In this document: piece after piece, positions 18,345 through 28,398 of the stretch | Numbering within the stretch: the stretch's first letter is position 1 | Layout of the letters: each line of letters opens with the position of its first letter | NCBI GenBank assembly: GCA_003134765.1 | Contig: PLCM01000011.1 | Location: forward strand, 1 to 64,000 | Direction: 5' to 3' | From: Spartobacteria bacterium | GTDB taxonomy: Bacteria; Verrucomicrobiota; Verrucomicrobiia; Chthoniobacterales; UBA10450 | DNA: 64,000 nucleotides | Notes under the pieces: generated by a model | Told to the model about the DNA's origin: nothing | The model's input: only the letters and a program-made list of their open reading frames with translations | Database searches by the model: none | Translations under genes and position numbers: made by a program

Positions 18345-19271
18345 TTGATAACTATTTTGAAACGGACCACGATTCAAAGGCGGGGAAAAAGCCAACCCTC
18401 GTTCGTACTAAAATTAGCGATCTTCTACGTGGGACGGCTGGTCTCCTTTTTTTATCGACTGCAAACCCTTCGCCTCGCAAAGCTGATTTTCTTTCGGACT
18501 ACGTCACCCATGTTAGTGAGGCGGGAGCTTTTCGGACATTCTGTGGTGCTCGATGTTGGCCGCGCAAATCCGCAAAAGTTTCTCTGGTTACAGGGAGAAC
18601 GTTTTATTAGGGAAAGGACTCTTCTGAGCCGCGTTGTTCGACATGGAATGACGGTTATCGATGTGGGTGCGAACATTGGTTACTATGCATTAATGTTCAG
18701 GTCCTTTGTCGGCGAGAGCGGACAAGTCATTTGTCTAGAACCTGATCCGACAAATTTGCATGAGTTATTGACTAACGTTTCCGAAAACGCGCTCGAAGGC
18801 AACATCACGGTAATGCCTGTTGCCGCGGGCGATCAGGACGGCGTCGCCTCATTCCAACCCGGCTTAAATAGCCACGTTACCCCCGATGGAACGAGTCATG
18901 TGTCGGTAACAAAAATTGATTCGCTAACAATGAGTAAGGTAGACTTTATCAAAATCGATGTCGAGGGTTATGAGGGAGCCGTTTTGGATGGCGCCAAGAA
19001 AACAATCGAACAATTTCGACCGGCGCTATTCTTAGAATTGCATCCAAACCTCCTCACGCGACACACGCATCGCGGCATTGTTCAATACTTGCAGCGATAT
19101 TATTCACGAGTATCAGGCTATCAAATCGAACCTGGAAATCTTTGGACCCGGTTCTTGCAAGCGTACGGATTAACCGATCAATTCACGGAGGCCGGTGACC
19201 TCGATCAACTGGTGAATGCTTACGAGAACCAACGCATGTTGCTGCCGTGCTGGATTCTAACCGAACCTTAA
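18345..19271 (+). CDS. FkbM-family SAM methyltransferase
   Basis: A 308-residue protein if read from a TTG at 18345; the ATG at 18510 (MLVRRELFGH) is an alternative that keeps the whole catalytic domain. Motifs: TVIDVGANIGYYALMFRSF, QVICLEPDPTN and VDFIKIDVEGYEGAVLDGAK. It is the third FkbM enzyme. The N-terminal 50 residues are basic with a hydrophobic stretch (LAIFYVGRLVSFFYRL), possibly membrane-associated if translated. Confidence 0.85.
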   Translation: MITILKRTTIQRRGKSQPSFVLKLAIFYVGRLVSFFYRLQTLRLAKLIFFRTTSPMLVRRELFGHSVVLDVGRANPQKFLWLQGERFIRERTLLSRVVRHGMTVIDVGANIGYYALMFRSFVGESGQVICLEPDPTNLHELLTNVSENALEGNITVMPVAAGDQDGVASFQPGLNSHVTPDGTSHVSVTKIDSLTMSKVDFIKIDVEGYEGAVLDGAKKTIEQFRPALFLELHPNLLTRHTHRGIVQYLQRYYSRVSGYQIEPGNLWTRFLQAYGLTDQFTEAGDLDQLVNAYENQRMLLPCWILTEP

Positions 19272-19283
19272 TCACTTCGTACC

Positions 19284-20519
19284 ATGATATTCCACCGGAA
19301 GCGAAGCGGTAGTCCTGCGCAGATGCGTGTTCTCGCTGTTATTCCAGCGCCGCGTTGCTTTGGGTTGCAAAATATGACGCTAGAAGTCTTTTCCCGGATA
19401 TCAAAGCAAGCAAAGTGTCATTTTCTCTTGTCGAAATGGAACGATGGCGAGTTTCCGCGTCGGTTGAAGGAATTGAACATCTCATACACGGAGACTTGGC
19501 TCGGGATGTTTTCCAAGAGCTTGGATTGGCACAATCTTCGCATGACGATTGAATGTCTGTGGCGCCTGCCATCTGCATACCTTGAGCTCTTGCGTTTGCT
19601 CATTCGATTTCGGCCGAGCGTCATTTACCTCGCTAATTATCATGAAGCGATCCTCCTTTGGCCGTTGTTGCTGGCGCTGCGCAGCAGGGTTGTATGTCAT
19701 ATGCACGATCCGCCGCCTGCGACCGTATTTCAAAAATGCAGTTTTTTTATTTGGCGACGAGCGGTTGGCCGATTTATTTGCGTCTCGAATAATGTTCGAA
19801 ATCGTTTAACCAGCTTGGAGCGGCGTAGGTTGCCCCATCTCGTGATCCATAATGGAGTCGAGATCAACCCATTGACATTTCCAAGAATTCGCGATGATCG
19901 ATTTTGCCATCAGTTCGGTTGGCCGCTCGATACAATTATCATTGGCATGACCGGCCAGACAAGTTCGCACAAAGGGCACGAAGATTTCATCGCGGCCGCA
20001 GCGTTATTGCGAGCCCGCCATTCTAATGCGCGTTTCATTCTCTCTGTTAAGCGCAAGGCGCCGTTTTTCGACGTCATTTATGATTCCAGAAGAACGCATA
20101 ACTTAGAGAGGCATATGCGTTTCGTGGATTGGTTGCCTACGCCAAAGGATTTCTTTGAAGCTATTGATATTTTTGTTCTTCCATCTCGTCATGAGGAAGG
20201 GTTTGGCCTAGTCGTTGCCGAAGCTGGGGAACGCGGACTGCCTACTGTATGTACCAGGAGCGGTGGAGCGGTAGAGATCGTCCACGATGGCACGACAGGT
20301 ATTTTGGTCGAACGTCGGAACCCTGCGCAAATTGCTGATGCTATAACTCGTTTTATTGAATCGGCAGATTTTAGGCAGGCCGCGGGGCGGGCAGCTCGCA
20401 GACGGATCGAGGATGAGTTCAACTTAGACCGTCAGAGCGCTCAGTTGCTGACTGCACTTAGCGCCAGTGCTTTTGTTCACCGCGACCCGCATGAAATGAA
20501 GCCGGCGCTGTCTCGCTGA
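19284..20519 (+). CDS. GT4 glycosyltransferase
   Basis: A 411-residue GT-B fold enzyme. The C-terminal domain shows IIIGMTGQTSSHKGHEDFI, VDWLPTPKDFFEAIDIFVLP and the donor-binding SRHEEGFGLVVAEAGERGLP (residues about 290-316). The N-terminal acceptor domain has family-typical MHDPPP. It is followed by a 94-base gap before the polymerase remnant. Donor and acceptor are unknown. Confidence 0.88.
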   Translation: MIFHRKRSGSPAQMRVLAVIPAPRCFGLQNMTLEVFSRISKQAKCHFLLSKWNDGEFPRRLKELNISYTETWLGMFSKSLDWHNLRMTIECLWRLPSAYLELLRLLIRFRPSVIYLANYHEAILLWPLLLALRSRVVCHMHDPPPATVFQKCSFFIWRRAVGRFICVSNNVRNRLTSLERRRLPHLVIHNGVEINPLTFPRIRDDRFCHQFGWPLDTIIIGMTGQTSSHKGHEDFIAAAALLRARHSNARFILSVKRKAPFFDVIYDSRRTHNLERHMRFVDWLPTPKDFFEAIDIFVLPSRHEEGFGLVVAEAGERGLPTVCTRSGGAVEIVHDGTTGILVERRNPAQIADAITRFIESADFRQAAGRAARRRIEDEFNLDRQSAQLLTALSASAFVHRDPHEMKPALSR

Positions 20520-20613
20520 AAATCATCGTGCAAACCAAACGCCCTCGCAATGCCAGAAGTGGCTCGTTTCCTTCAAGATTTCACAGACATTTTGAACGAG
20601 AGCAAAGTTCTTC

Positions 20614-21261
20614 ATGAACTCAACCGCTGAATTGGAGGCGGATTCGAACTCCAGCCCAGGCAACTTTCCGTCCCGGCAGGAAATAGTAAAACACCGATTC
20701 GCGGAGTGGTCCGTATGGATCGGTGTTGCGTGTCTGACCGCATACGGCGCGTTGTCACCAAATGGTGTGCTGACGAGTTTCGCCATCATCACTCTTCCGG
20801 TGGTGATTAAGCTGCTTTGGGTTCGTGGGGAGCCACCTGTGCTGGCATTCGCCTGCGCCATGCAGTGGTTGCAAGCGTCCGCCGCGATTTTCTACACCGA
20901 TCATAACCATGTTTCGCTGGAGCAAACTTTCGGGAACCATCAACTGGAGACGGCCAGCTGGCTCAGTCTGATAGCGGTCTTAGTTTTGGCAGCTGGGATG
21001 CGCCTGGCGCTCGTGCGGCGCGCTGCTAATCGTCATCATCTCATTGCATATGCAGCTTCCAAGGTGAACCTCGGCAAAGCATTTTTCGCTTACCTGATCG
21101 CTTCTGCGGTCGGGACGCAGTTGGGTAATTACGCTTGGTCGACCTCCGGACTAACACAGATCCTTGTCGCAATGGGCGGGCAGGCAAGGCGCAGGGCGAT
21201 TGGGCGGTTTAATCGTGGCAGGTTTATCCGTGAATTCGCTGAAGTTTTGGACAAGAACTAG
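20614..21261 (+). pseudogene. Truncated paralogue of the downstream Wzy-like polymerase
   Basis: This 215-residue frame aligns with the N-terminal 200 residues of the protein at 21289. Shared stretches include GEPPVLAFACAMQWLQA against GEPPVLVFACAMQWLQA, and LAAGMRLALVRR against LTAGMRLALLRS. Similarity ends after LTQILVAMG, where an unrelated basic tail of about 26 residues leads to a stop. The remaining two thirds of the polymerase are missing. A tandem duplication followed by 3' deletion is the simplest reading. It still begins with a plausible ATG and might be translated as a short membrane protein. Confidence 0.8.
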
Positions 21262-21288
21262 ACTTGCCATCAACAAAGCGCTTAGCCG

Positions 21289-22773
21289 ATGAATCCGAAC
21301 AGGTCGACTGACATCCAAATTCCCGAATTGCACCTGGCCCCAATGGGCCACACGGTCCTCAGCAAGGCTAGTAAGACGTTTCATGCCTTTCCCCGTTGGC
21401 TTTGGGTGACTACGCTCGTGCTGGTCGCCTGGGGTGCGACCACTGCGAACCCGATCTTAACTCCCGTTGCGGTGTTGGTCCCAATCGTCTGCGGCATTCT
21501 GCTGTGGCGCCCCGGGGAACCTCCGGTGCTCGTTTTCGCGTGTGCGATGCAATGGCTGCAGGCAGCTTCGGTGATTTTTTATGTCGATCTCTACGGGATT
21601 TCCCTGAGTCAAGCGGGGGGACCCGAGTTTGAACGCGCGACATGGTTAAGCCTGGGTGCAATTGTCGCCCTGACAGCCGGTATGCGTCTGGCCCTCCTTC
21701 GCTCCGGTCCCAGTCGATACGCCTTACTCAGAAATGAAGCGTTGCGGACGAACATCGGTGCCGCCCTCGCTGGATACTTGAGCTGCTTTAGCATCGCAGT
21801 GCTCGCCCAACGGTTCGCCTGGGATATTCCGGCGCTAACACAGGTTATCTATGCCTTGATTACACTCAAATGGTGTGCCCTCTTCATCCTGGCCTATTGC
21901 ATCGTCGAACAGCAAAAGGGCTACCTGTTCCTTGGTCTTATTGCAGTTGTGGAGGTTGCTATTGGCCTCCTGGGATTTTTCGCGGGTTTCAAGAGTGTCT
22001 TCTTCGTCCTTTTCGTGGTGGCGCTAACTTCTCCATTTGCTCTCCGCGGTCGCCGACTGACGGTTACCCTCCTTTTGGCAATCACACTGTTTTGTATGGG
22101 CACTGTCTGGTCGGCCATTAAAAGTGAATACAGGGAGTTTTTGAATCAGGGTACGGACCAACAGGTGGTCACCGTTTCCGTCGATGAGAGCGCAGGGAAA
22201 CTGGGCGATCTGCTTTCCAACCTAACCTGGGATAATTTCATGGATGGTCTGGACGCGATGCTTCTGCGGGTGGGATATGTTCGTTTTTTCGCTCTCACGC
22301 TGATCAACGTACCAGACGCCGTGCCCTATGAGAATGGCGCCCTCTGGGCGGGTGCCGTCAAACATGTGGTTACCCCGCGCCTTTTCTTCCCGGATAAAGG
22401 GACAATTAGCGATTCAGAACGCACAACACTTTACACTGGTGTCCTTGTTGCGGGCGAGGAGCAAGGCACGTCGATCGGTATCGGGTACGTAGCCGAGAGT
22501 TATGTGGATTTTGGGCCGATTTGGATGTTTGCTCCCATTTTTCTTTTGGGCGCCTTTTTCGGCATCATTTACCGTGTGTTCATCATCCACGCTCGTTTCA
22601 AACTAATCGGAACCGCAATCGCCAGTGCGATCCTGATTTTCGGTGCGTACACGATTGAAACATCCAATATCAAGATAGTCGGCGGCAATGTTACCTCAGT
22701 TATAGTTCTCGGTGGTTTGTATCTTGCGCTGGCTCGGATCCTTCACGGTTGGCTCACATCCGACGCGAAATAG
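21289..22773 (+). CDS. Wzy-like polysaccharide repeat-unit polymerase
   Basis: A 494-residue protein with about 11-13 hydrophobic segments and a periplasmic-size loop (residues about 285-390) carrying VTPRLFFPDKGTISDSERT and GIGYVAESYVDFG, a pattern seen in EPS polymerases of exosortase-type loci. It would join undecaprenyl-linked repeat units on the periplasmic side. The call depends on topology and position between glycosyltransferases, since this class is poorly conserved. Its stop directly abuts the ATG of the next GT4 gene. A truncated paralogue precedes it. Confidence 0.75.
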   Translation: MNPNRSTDIQIPELHLAPMGHTVLSKASKTFHAFPRWLWVTTLVLVAWGATTANPILTPVAVLVPIVCGILLWRPGEPPVLVFACAMQWLQAASVIFYVDLYGISLSQAGGPEFERATWLSLGAIVALTAGMRLALLRSGPSRYALLRNEALRTNIGAALAGYLSCFSIAVLAQRFAWDIPALTQVIYALITLKWCALFILAYCIVEQQKGYLFLGLIAVVEVAIGLLGFFAGFKSVFFVLFVVALTSPFALRGRRLTVTLLLAITLFCMGTVWSAIKSEYREFLNQGTDQQVVTVSVDESAGKLGDLLSNLTWDNFMDGLDAMLLRVGYVRFFALTLINVPDAVPYENGALWAGAVKHVVTPRLFFPDKGTISDSERTTLYTGVLVAGEEQGTSIGIGYVAESYVDFGPIWMFAPIFLLGAFFGIIYRVFIIHARFKLIGTAIASAILIFGAYTIETSNIKIVGGNVTSVIVLGGLYLALARILHGWLTSDAK

Positions 22774-23928
22774 ATGAAGATCGTTCTTACGATCGCCGCG
22801 CTGCATTCGAGCTTGGGCGGGCCGGCCAGGACTGTGCCGGCTTTGTGCCGGGCGATGGCGGAAGCGGGCGCCAAGGTAGAGCTGATTACCATCTCGGACG
22901 GTGAAGCATCGGATCCGAGACAAGGGAGGGATAATCCTTTCAAATTAACGAGAGTTGCCACTCAAGCCGGCCGGTACTCACCGCGGACGTGGCATCGGCA
23001 TTTCAAGGAAGCCCTCGCCAAGGCGGCGATGGACCAGGACACGGTCTTATACGATGTGGGACTTTGGCTGCCACAAAATCATTTCGTCGCGAAATTCGCG
23101 CTAGAGAGAGGATTGCCCTTGATTATCAGTCCACGAGGAATGTTGAGTGCGCGGGCGCTGCAAGTGTCACGCTGGAAAAAGCGTCTGGCCTGGCTGGCCT
23201 ATCAGAAGGCGGACCTGAAAAGCGCGGCGGTCCTTCACGCTACCTCCGAAGCTGAAGCGGACGATTGTCGCCGGCGGGGGCTGACCCAGCCGATCGCCGT
23301 CGTGCCGAATGGGATTGATGTGCCGGCGCTTCCTTCACGGAACACCAATCCGAATGGAGGGACACGGTCTGTCCTTTTCCTATCACGTTTGCACCCAATC
23401 AAGGGCCTGAAGGATCTGGTGGAAGCCTGGGCGCGGGTGCAACCGGTCGGATGGCGAATGATAATCGCGGGACCGGACGAGGACCGTCACCAAAAAGAGA
23501 TCGAGACTCTGGTGAAAACGTTGGGCCTAGGTGAGCAGTTTAGTTTCGTGGGTCCAGTTGGCGACAAGGAGAAGTGGGAACTTTATGGCGCCGCTGATTT
23601 GTTCGTGTTGCCGAGCTATTCCGAGAGTTTCGGCCAGGCCATCGGCGAAGCGCTCGCTGCAGGAGTTCCGGTCATCACGACGCGCGCGACGCCCTGGCAG
23701 GAAATTGAGTCATGTCGATGCGGCTGGTGGATCGAGACCGGCGTAGAACCCTTGGCAAGGGCGCTCCAAACTGCGACGCAGCTCGATGTTTCTGAGCTGG
23801 ATGAAATGGGTCAGCGCGGGCGTGAGATGGTGCTGAACAACTATTCGTGGCGGAGTTCGGCCGAGCGAATGCTAACGGTTATGCAATGGTTGACAAGCAA
23901 AGCTGAAAAGCCTTCCTGGCTGCTCTAG
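22774..23928 (+). CDS. GT4 glycosyltransferase
   Basis: A 384-residue GT-B enzyme starting at the base after the polymerase stop. N-terminal LHSSLGGPARTVPALCRAMA, donor-domain VLFLSRLHPIKGLKDLVEAW and LFVLPSYSESFGQAIGEALA (residues about 283-302) identify the family. The LHSSLGGPA...LC start is common in Verrucomicrobiota and Planctomycetes EPS loci. The start is well fixed by the junction. Substrate unknown. Confidence 0.9.
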   Translation: MKIVLTIAALHSSLGGPARTVPALCRAMAEAGAKVELITISDGEASDPRQGRDNPFKLTRVATQAGRYSPRTWHRHFKEALAKAAMDQDTVLYDVGLWLPQNHFVAKFALERGLPLIISPRGMLSARALQVSRWKKRLAWLAYQKADLKSAAVLHATSEAEADDCRRRGLTQPIAVVPNGIDVPALPSRNTNPNGGTRSVLFLSRLHPIKGLKDLVEAWARVQPVGWRMIIAGPDEDRHQKEIETLVKTLGLGEQFSFVGPVGDKEKWELYGAADLFVLPSYSESFGQAIGEALAAGVPVITTRATPWQEIESCRCGWWIETGVEPLARALQTATQLDVSELDEMGQRGREMVLNNYSWRSSAERMLTVMQWLTSKAEKPSWLL

Positions 23929-23934
23929 AAAGCA

Positions 23935-24735
23935 ATGGACCTTTCCGACATAACGCCGCTCATTCTGACTTACAACGAGCAGGAGAATATTGGTCGGACC
24001 TTGCAAGCGCTGATTTGGGCAAAGCAGGTAATCATTATCGATAGCTTCAGCACCGACGGGACTATTGAGCTGGCGCGCGCAGCTCACTTAAATGTCCAGA
24101 TCGTGCAACGCCCATTCGATACTCACGCCTCACAGTGGAACTTTGGGCTTGAGCAAATCGGCACCCCATGGGTACTGGCGCTCGATGCCGATTATCAAAT
24201 GCCTTCGGCGTTTGATAAGGAGGTTTCCGAGATCAGTCCACCGGCAGACGTAACCGGGTATGAAGCCGCGTTTTTGTATTTCATTTTTGGGCGAGTACTG
24301 CGCGCAACATTGTACCCGCCGCACACCGTGTTGTTTCGGAAAGACCAAGGTCGCTATATTGATGAAGGTCACACCCAGGTTCTCCGGCTCTCCGGCAACG
24401 TGCGGCGGCTGAACACCCGGATTTCTCACGACGATCGCAAGCCATTAAGCCGATGGATTTCATCGCAGGATCGGTATTCGATCCTTGAAGCGCGGCATTT
24501 GCTGGCGGCGCCCTCGCACGCGTTGAGCGCGCCCGATCGGCTGCGAAAACGAATCTTTTTCGCGCCGGCGGCGGTGTTTTTTTATCTCCTCCTCGGGAAA
24601 GGCCTCATTCTCGATGGGTGGCGCGGCTGGTATTATGTTTGCCAACGCACGATCGCGGAAATGTTGCTGTCTCTCCGTTTGATCACGGAGCGCGAGCGTC
24701 TGGAGGAGTCGGCAATCGACCAGGCGAAAAACTAG
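23935..24735 (+). CDS. GT2 glycosyltransferase
   Basis: A 266-residue GT-A enzyme of the WaaE/KdtX-like group: ITPLILTYNEQENIGRTLQA, VIIIDSFSTDGTIELA, and the metal-binding WVLALDADYQM near residue 85. A hydrophobic segment near the C-terminus (IFFAPAAVFFYLLLGKGLIL) suggests membrane attachment. It is the last glycosyltransferase before the initiating enzyme; a 134-base gap follows in which no clear signal was found. Confidence 0.88.
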   Translation: MDLSDITPLILTYNEQENIGRTLQALIWAKQVIIIDSFSTDGTIELARAAHLNVQIVQRPFDTHASQWNFGLEQIGTPWVLALDADYQMPSAFDKEVSEISPPADVTGYEAAFLYFIFGRVLRATLYPPHTVLFRKDQGRYIDEGHTQVLRLSGNVRRLNTRISHDDRKPLSRWISSQDRYSILEARHLLAAPSHALSAPDRLRKRIFFAPAAVFFYLLLGKGLILDGWRGWYYVCQRTIAEMLLSLRLITERERLEESAIDQAKN

Positions 24736-24869
24736 AACGCTGAAAACCAAGAGGCGATGTGCCCCCGTACCGTTTTTCTGCTGACGCGAGGTTGAATTTG
24801 CGTTAAGGTGATATCAACTCTGAGACGCCCCCAGCGGAGGCCCGCTCCCTGCTAAGTTCAGACGTAGCC

Positions 24870-26396
24870 ATGATGCCCCTGCAAGATCCACAAGCCAGTA
24901 GTGTCTTCAATAACCCGGCGGCATCCCCGCCAGTTGCGCGATCTGTTAGTGCATCCAAGACTGACCTGGAGCTGAAGACCCGCCGGACGGCGGCCAAGGC
25001 CAGGGTGGGCGCATACGATTGGGGCGCGGGACTGCTTTGCCTGGGGCTGGATGTTGTGAGCTGGATCCTGCTTTACGGTGCCGTTACGTACCTGCGCCGC
25101 GACCAGTTTCTCGTCGGGCCATTCGAATTCCTGCTGGTGGATGTGATTCAGCTGACTTTCATCTGCCAGGCTCTTTTCATGATCGGCGGTTACGACCGCA
25201 AGAACGACACCCGGACGCTGACCTACATGGCGGAACATATTCTGGCGGTCGCGGGCGCAGCGGCGGTGAGTTCCCTTCTGGTGTATGCGGCGGCCACGTT
25301 TGACAGTTCGATGAAGCCGAGCCGCAGCGCTGTTCTGGTGAGCTTCGCGGTCTTCCTACCCTGGTCGATTTTTTATCGGCGAATCATCTGGAAGTATGTT
25401 TCGAGCTCGGCGGCGACACGCGCCTTCCTGGTGATCGGGAGTGGCGATCTGGCGACGCGGTTTTACGAAGCCTACCGGCAATCGACAAGTCGGCAGCGCC
25501 TGGAGTTTGTCGACATCGAAGGGGAAAGAATCGGACAGCACATTGCGGGGAGCGGTTCACCGATTATCGAAGGAAATCTGGCGGCGAAGCTGGCGAGCTT
25601 GAACGAGCGTTATAGCGGCGTGGTCCTGGCGGAAAGAGTGGACCGGCTTCGTCCGGACTTGCTCGAGCACCTCGTCCGCACGCAATTCCAGCGAACGCGC
25701 GTTTACACTCTGGAATCGTTTTACGAAGCGCACTGGCGGCATGTGCCGGTGGAATCGCTCGATCCATTCTGGCCGTTGCAGATGGGGTTCCAGCTCTCGC
25801 GCAATTCGCCTTATCATTATCTAAAGCGGCTTTTCGATGTCGCCCTGGCGGGCGCGTTATTGGTTATTTGTTCTCCGTTATTGGTGCTGATCGCGATGGC
25901 GGTCTGGCTGGGGAGCGGACGGCCGGTTCTGTTTCGGCAGCCGCGCGTGGGGCGTGAAGGGGAATTGTTCATGGTGTTCAAGTTTCGCACTATGCGAATT
26001 GAAGCGGCCGCGGAAGAAAACGGAGATATTTACACTCGTGAAGGCGATCCTCGCATCACGCGGGTCGGACGGTGGCTGCGTAAGCTCCGGCTCGATGAGC
26101 TGCCGCAGCTTTGGAACGTGTTGCGTGGCGACATGAGCTTGATCGGTCCGCGCGCGGAATGGATCAAATGCGCGGAACAGTACGAACAGAAAATTCCGTT
26201 TTATCATTTCCGGCACCTGGTCAAACCGGGAATCACCGGCTGGGCGCAGGTGAATTATCCGTACGGCGAGAGCGATGAAGATGCGATCGAGAAGTTGAAA
26301 TACGATCTCTATTACATCCGGCATTATTCGCTGAAGCTCGACGCGATGATCGTGTTGAAGACGGTGCATACGGTGCTCTTCGGCAAAGGCCGATGA
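24870..26396 (+). CDS. Polyprenyl glycosylphosphotransferase (EpsB/WcaJ-like initiating sugar transferase)
   Basis: A 508-residue enzyme that should transfer a sugar-1-phosphate to undecaprenyl phosphate to start each repeat unit. Four hydrophobic segments lie in residues about 50-190, a CoA-binding-like middle domain follows, and the C-terminal bacterial sugar transferase domain starts near 319 (KRLFDVALAGALLVI) with MVFKFRTMR, ITRVGRWLRKLRLDELPQLW and VLRGDMSLIGPRAEW. The overall form matches the transferases associated with PEP-CTERM/exosortase loci. No exosortase gene is in the window. Confidence 0.92.
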   Translation: MMPLQDPQASSVFNNPAASPPVARSVSASKTDLELKTRRTAAKARVGAYDWGAGLLCLGLDVVSWILLYGAVTYLRRDQFLVGPFEFLLVDVIQLTFICQALFMIGGYDRKNDTRTLTYMAEHILAVAGAAAVSSLLVYAAATFDSSMKPSRSAVLVSFAVFLPWSIFYRRIIWKYVSSSAATRAFLVIGSGDLATRFYEAYRQSTSRQRLEFVDIEGERIGQHIAGSGSPIIEGNLAAKLASLNERYSGVVLAERVDRLRPDLLEHLVRTQFQRTRVYTLESFYEAHWRHVPVESLDPFWPLQMGFQLSRNSPYHYLKRLFDVALAGALLVICSPLLVLIAMAVWLGSGRPVLFRQPRVGREGELFMVFKFRTMRIEAAAEENGDIYTREGDPRITRVGRWLRKLRLDELPQLWNVLRGDMSLIGPRAEWIKCAEQYEQKIPFYHFRHLVKPGITGWAQVNYPYGESDEDAIEKLKYDLYYIRHYSLKLDAMIVLKTVHTVLFGKGR

Positions 26397-26399
26397 GCA

Positions 26400-26520
26400 A
26401 ATTAGAAATTAGGAAGTAGGAAGTAGGGGAAGGCGGACCCGCCTACGCGCGAGGCTACGGCGTGGCAGGGGGGAAATGGGGAATGCCGAATAAGAATGAT
26501 CGGAGGTCGGAGATCAGCGG
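26400..26520. repeat. Heptamer tracts and a GC-rich repeat module
   Basis: Starts with AAATTAG, AAATTAG, GAAGTAG, GAAGTAG, then a module around 26436-26472 containing GACCCGCCTACGCGCGAGGC and GGCGTGGCAGGG, and ends with GATCGGA, GGTCGGA, GATCAGC (about 26498-26518). The module recurs with small changes at about 27995-28065 on the other side of the ligase gene, so the two copies flank that gene in direct orientation. Confidence 0.75.
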
Positions 26521-26557
26521 GCTTCCCAATTAATGGCCGGAATGCTTTTCTCGGTTT

Positions 26558-27973
26558 ATGGGATGGCGACGCGTCGTTCAAACGGTTGAGACATACGGAT
26601 CGCTGAGAAGCCTCGCCCGCTGGCTGCTCCTGGCCACGCTCGTGATTGCGCCGTGGCTGTATGGCGGGACGACGGCGTGGAGCATCGAGCTGATCGATGG
26701 GCTGCTCGGGCTGGCGTTGGGCCTTTGGATCATTTCTCTCGTTCTCGAGCGGCGCTGGCCGATGGTCCCGCGCCGGCTTGTAATCATCGCCGGACTCATC
26801 CTGCTTTTCGGCTGGTGGATGGTCCTGAATGCGCACGCGATTCATGATTCGACGTTTCGCGTCTTTGCGCCGGTCCACTCGATCGTGGCGATCGCAGCGG
26901 GTTCAAGCGATTATGTCCTGAGCCTGGCCTGGATGTTACGCGCGACGGCGCTTCTTGGGGTGGTCTGCCTGACGGCCGAAATATCTCAGCGACCGGTCTG
27001 GCTCCTGCGCCTGTGGTACGCCGTGGCCATCTCCGGGGGCGCGATCGCTTTGTTTGGGCTCATCCAAAAGGGAACGGGAGCGGAAATGATTTTCTGGCAA
27101 CCGGGGGCCGCGGACAGCAAGGAGATATATCCTTTTTTTGCGACTTATTATTACCATGCAAATGCCGGCGCGTTCCTCAATCTGCTTTTGCCGCCGGTCG
27201 CCGGTCTCGCGATCTGGGTGGCGGGAAGGCGCGGTCCATCATGGGTTCGGGCGGCATGCCTGACGACGTTATTGCTGGTGCTCGTGGCAATTGTTTCGAA
27301 TACGTCACGGATGGCGCAGGCTGTTGCCGGCGGCCTCGTCTTGGTGATGCTGGTAGGTATCGCTCGACCGGCCGTGCGTTTCATGGCGGGCGTAGAAAAA
27401 CGGACCCTCGTGGTGGGAGGCCTTGTTCTCGCAGTCACCATCTTTGCCATCGCGCAAGCGTCGCACCTCGACCGACCGCTGAAGCGGTGGAAAGGGCTTT
27501 CCGAACAAATGGCCGAGAGCTCGCGCTGGCCGGCGTATCAGGTCGCCCTCAACGGAGTGGGGGAAGCGGGTTTGCTGGGGTTTGGGCCGGGAACGTTCGG
27601 GGCGGTTTTTCCGCATTATCAACAGGCGGTTCCAACGCTTGGCGGCACATGGCGCTTCCTCCACGAAGACTACCTGCAAACGTTGTTCGAATGGGGCTGG
27701 CTCGGCGGTGCGTTGATTGCGGCGCTGTTTTTTGGCGGGATCGGGTTCGCGATTCGCAATTACTTGAGACGGGAAGATTGGAGCAATCGGCAGCGGATTC
27801 TGCTGCCCTGCGTGTTGCTCGCACTAATCGGCGTGGCTCTGCACGCGTTTGTCGATTTTCCGCTTCAGATCTTCTCGATCCAGTTGCTCGCGGCCAGCTA
27901 TCTGGGGGTGTGTTGGGGATCGGGGGGATGGGGGAACAAAGTAGAAAGTAGAAAGGCGAAAGTAGAAAGTTAG
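26558..27973 (+). CDS. O-antigen ligase/Wzy-superfamily membrane protein
   Basis: A 471-residue protein with about 11-12 hydrophobic segments and a large periplasmic region (residues about 300-375) carrying [19 protein letters not shown] and [15 protein letters not shown], the pattern of the WaaL/Wzy_C superfamily. It could be a second polymerase or a ligase. The last 10 or so residues ([12 protein letters not shown]) are encoded by a heptamer repeat tract, so the natural C-terminus has probably been replaced. It ends the forward polysaccharide run. Confidence 0.82.
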   Translation: MGWRRVVQTVETYGSLRSLARWLLLATLVIAPWLYGGTTAWSIELIDGLLGLALGLWIISLVLERRWPMVPRRLVIIAGLILLFGWWMVLNAHAIHDSTFRVFAPVHSIVAIAAGSSDYVLSLAWMLRATALLGVVCLTAEISQRPVWLLRLWYAVAISGGAIALFGLIQKGTGAEMIFWQPGAADSKEIYPFFATYYYHANAGAFLNLLLPPVAGLAIWVAGRRGPSWVRAACLTTLLLVLVAIVSNTSRMAQAVAGGLVLVMLVGIARPAVRFMAGVEKRTLVVGGLVLAVTIFAIAQASHLDRPLKRWKGLSEQMAESSRWPAYQVALNGVGEAGLLGFGPGTFGAVFPHYQQAVPTLGGTWRFLHEDYLQTLFEWGWLGGALIAALFFGGIGFAIRNYLRREDWSNRQRILLPCVLLALIGVALHAFVDFPLQIFSIQLLAASYLGVCWGSGGWGNKVESRKAKVES

Positions 27974-28398
27974 AAGTAGAAAATGGGGAATGGGGACCCG
28001 CCTTCGCGCGAGGCTTCCGCCGACGCCGAGGCTTTGGCGTGACAAGTCGGCGTGGCAGGGGAAAGTGGAATGGAGCGAGCGGGTCGAGCGACATAAACGG
28101 TCAAGCCGGCGAGGTAGCCGGTGAGGTCGCCGCGGCGACCGAATCAATCGAACCGGACCGCGAACGAAGTTTCAGTTCCTCAACAAGTCCGCGGCTTGAA
28201 CTAGAGGCGGGGGCGGGAATGGAGCCGGCGGGAGCCGAGCGACATAGACCCAATCCCGGAGGAAAGCGCAGTTAATGGTTATTAGAAGGCGCTCGCCGCG
28301 GCGAGCGCCTCTACACCCTGATAACAAATTCGCCAAAGTCCGCCAATGGACAGACTCGCCGTGGCGAGGACGAATCCGCCGTGGCGGATAACGAATCT
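27938..28398. repeat. Repeat-filled spacer between converging polysaccharide operons
   Basis: No gene is supported between 27974 and 28398. Contents in order: heptamers GTAGAAA/GGCGAAA at about 27943-27988 (overlapping the ligase 3' end); a copy of the GACCCGCC...GGCGTGGCAGGG module (27995-28065); two incomplete copies of the GGAGCCGGCGGGAG module (28070-28265); and hairpin words at 28288-28395, including the perfect 22-base palindrome at 28288-28309, CTCGCCGTGGCGAG and TCCGCCGTGGCGGA. The palindrome could serve as a transcription stop for the two converging operons, but it has no T-run. Confidence 0.75.

Noticed and set aside
24736..24869. Promoter in the gap before the initiating sugar transferase
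   Set aside because: TTGAAT is present at 24792, but no matching -10 or sigma-54 element could be placed with confidence.
27013..27951. 312-codon second frame inside the O-antigen ligase gene
   Set aside because: Gly/Arg-rich shadow of the membrane protein; the membrane frame has family motifs.
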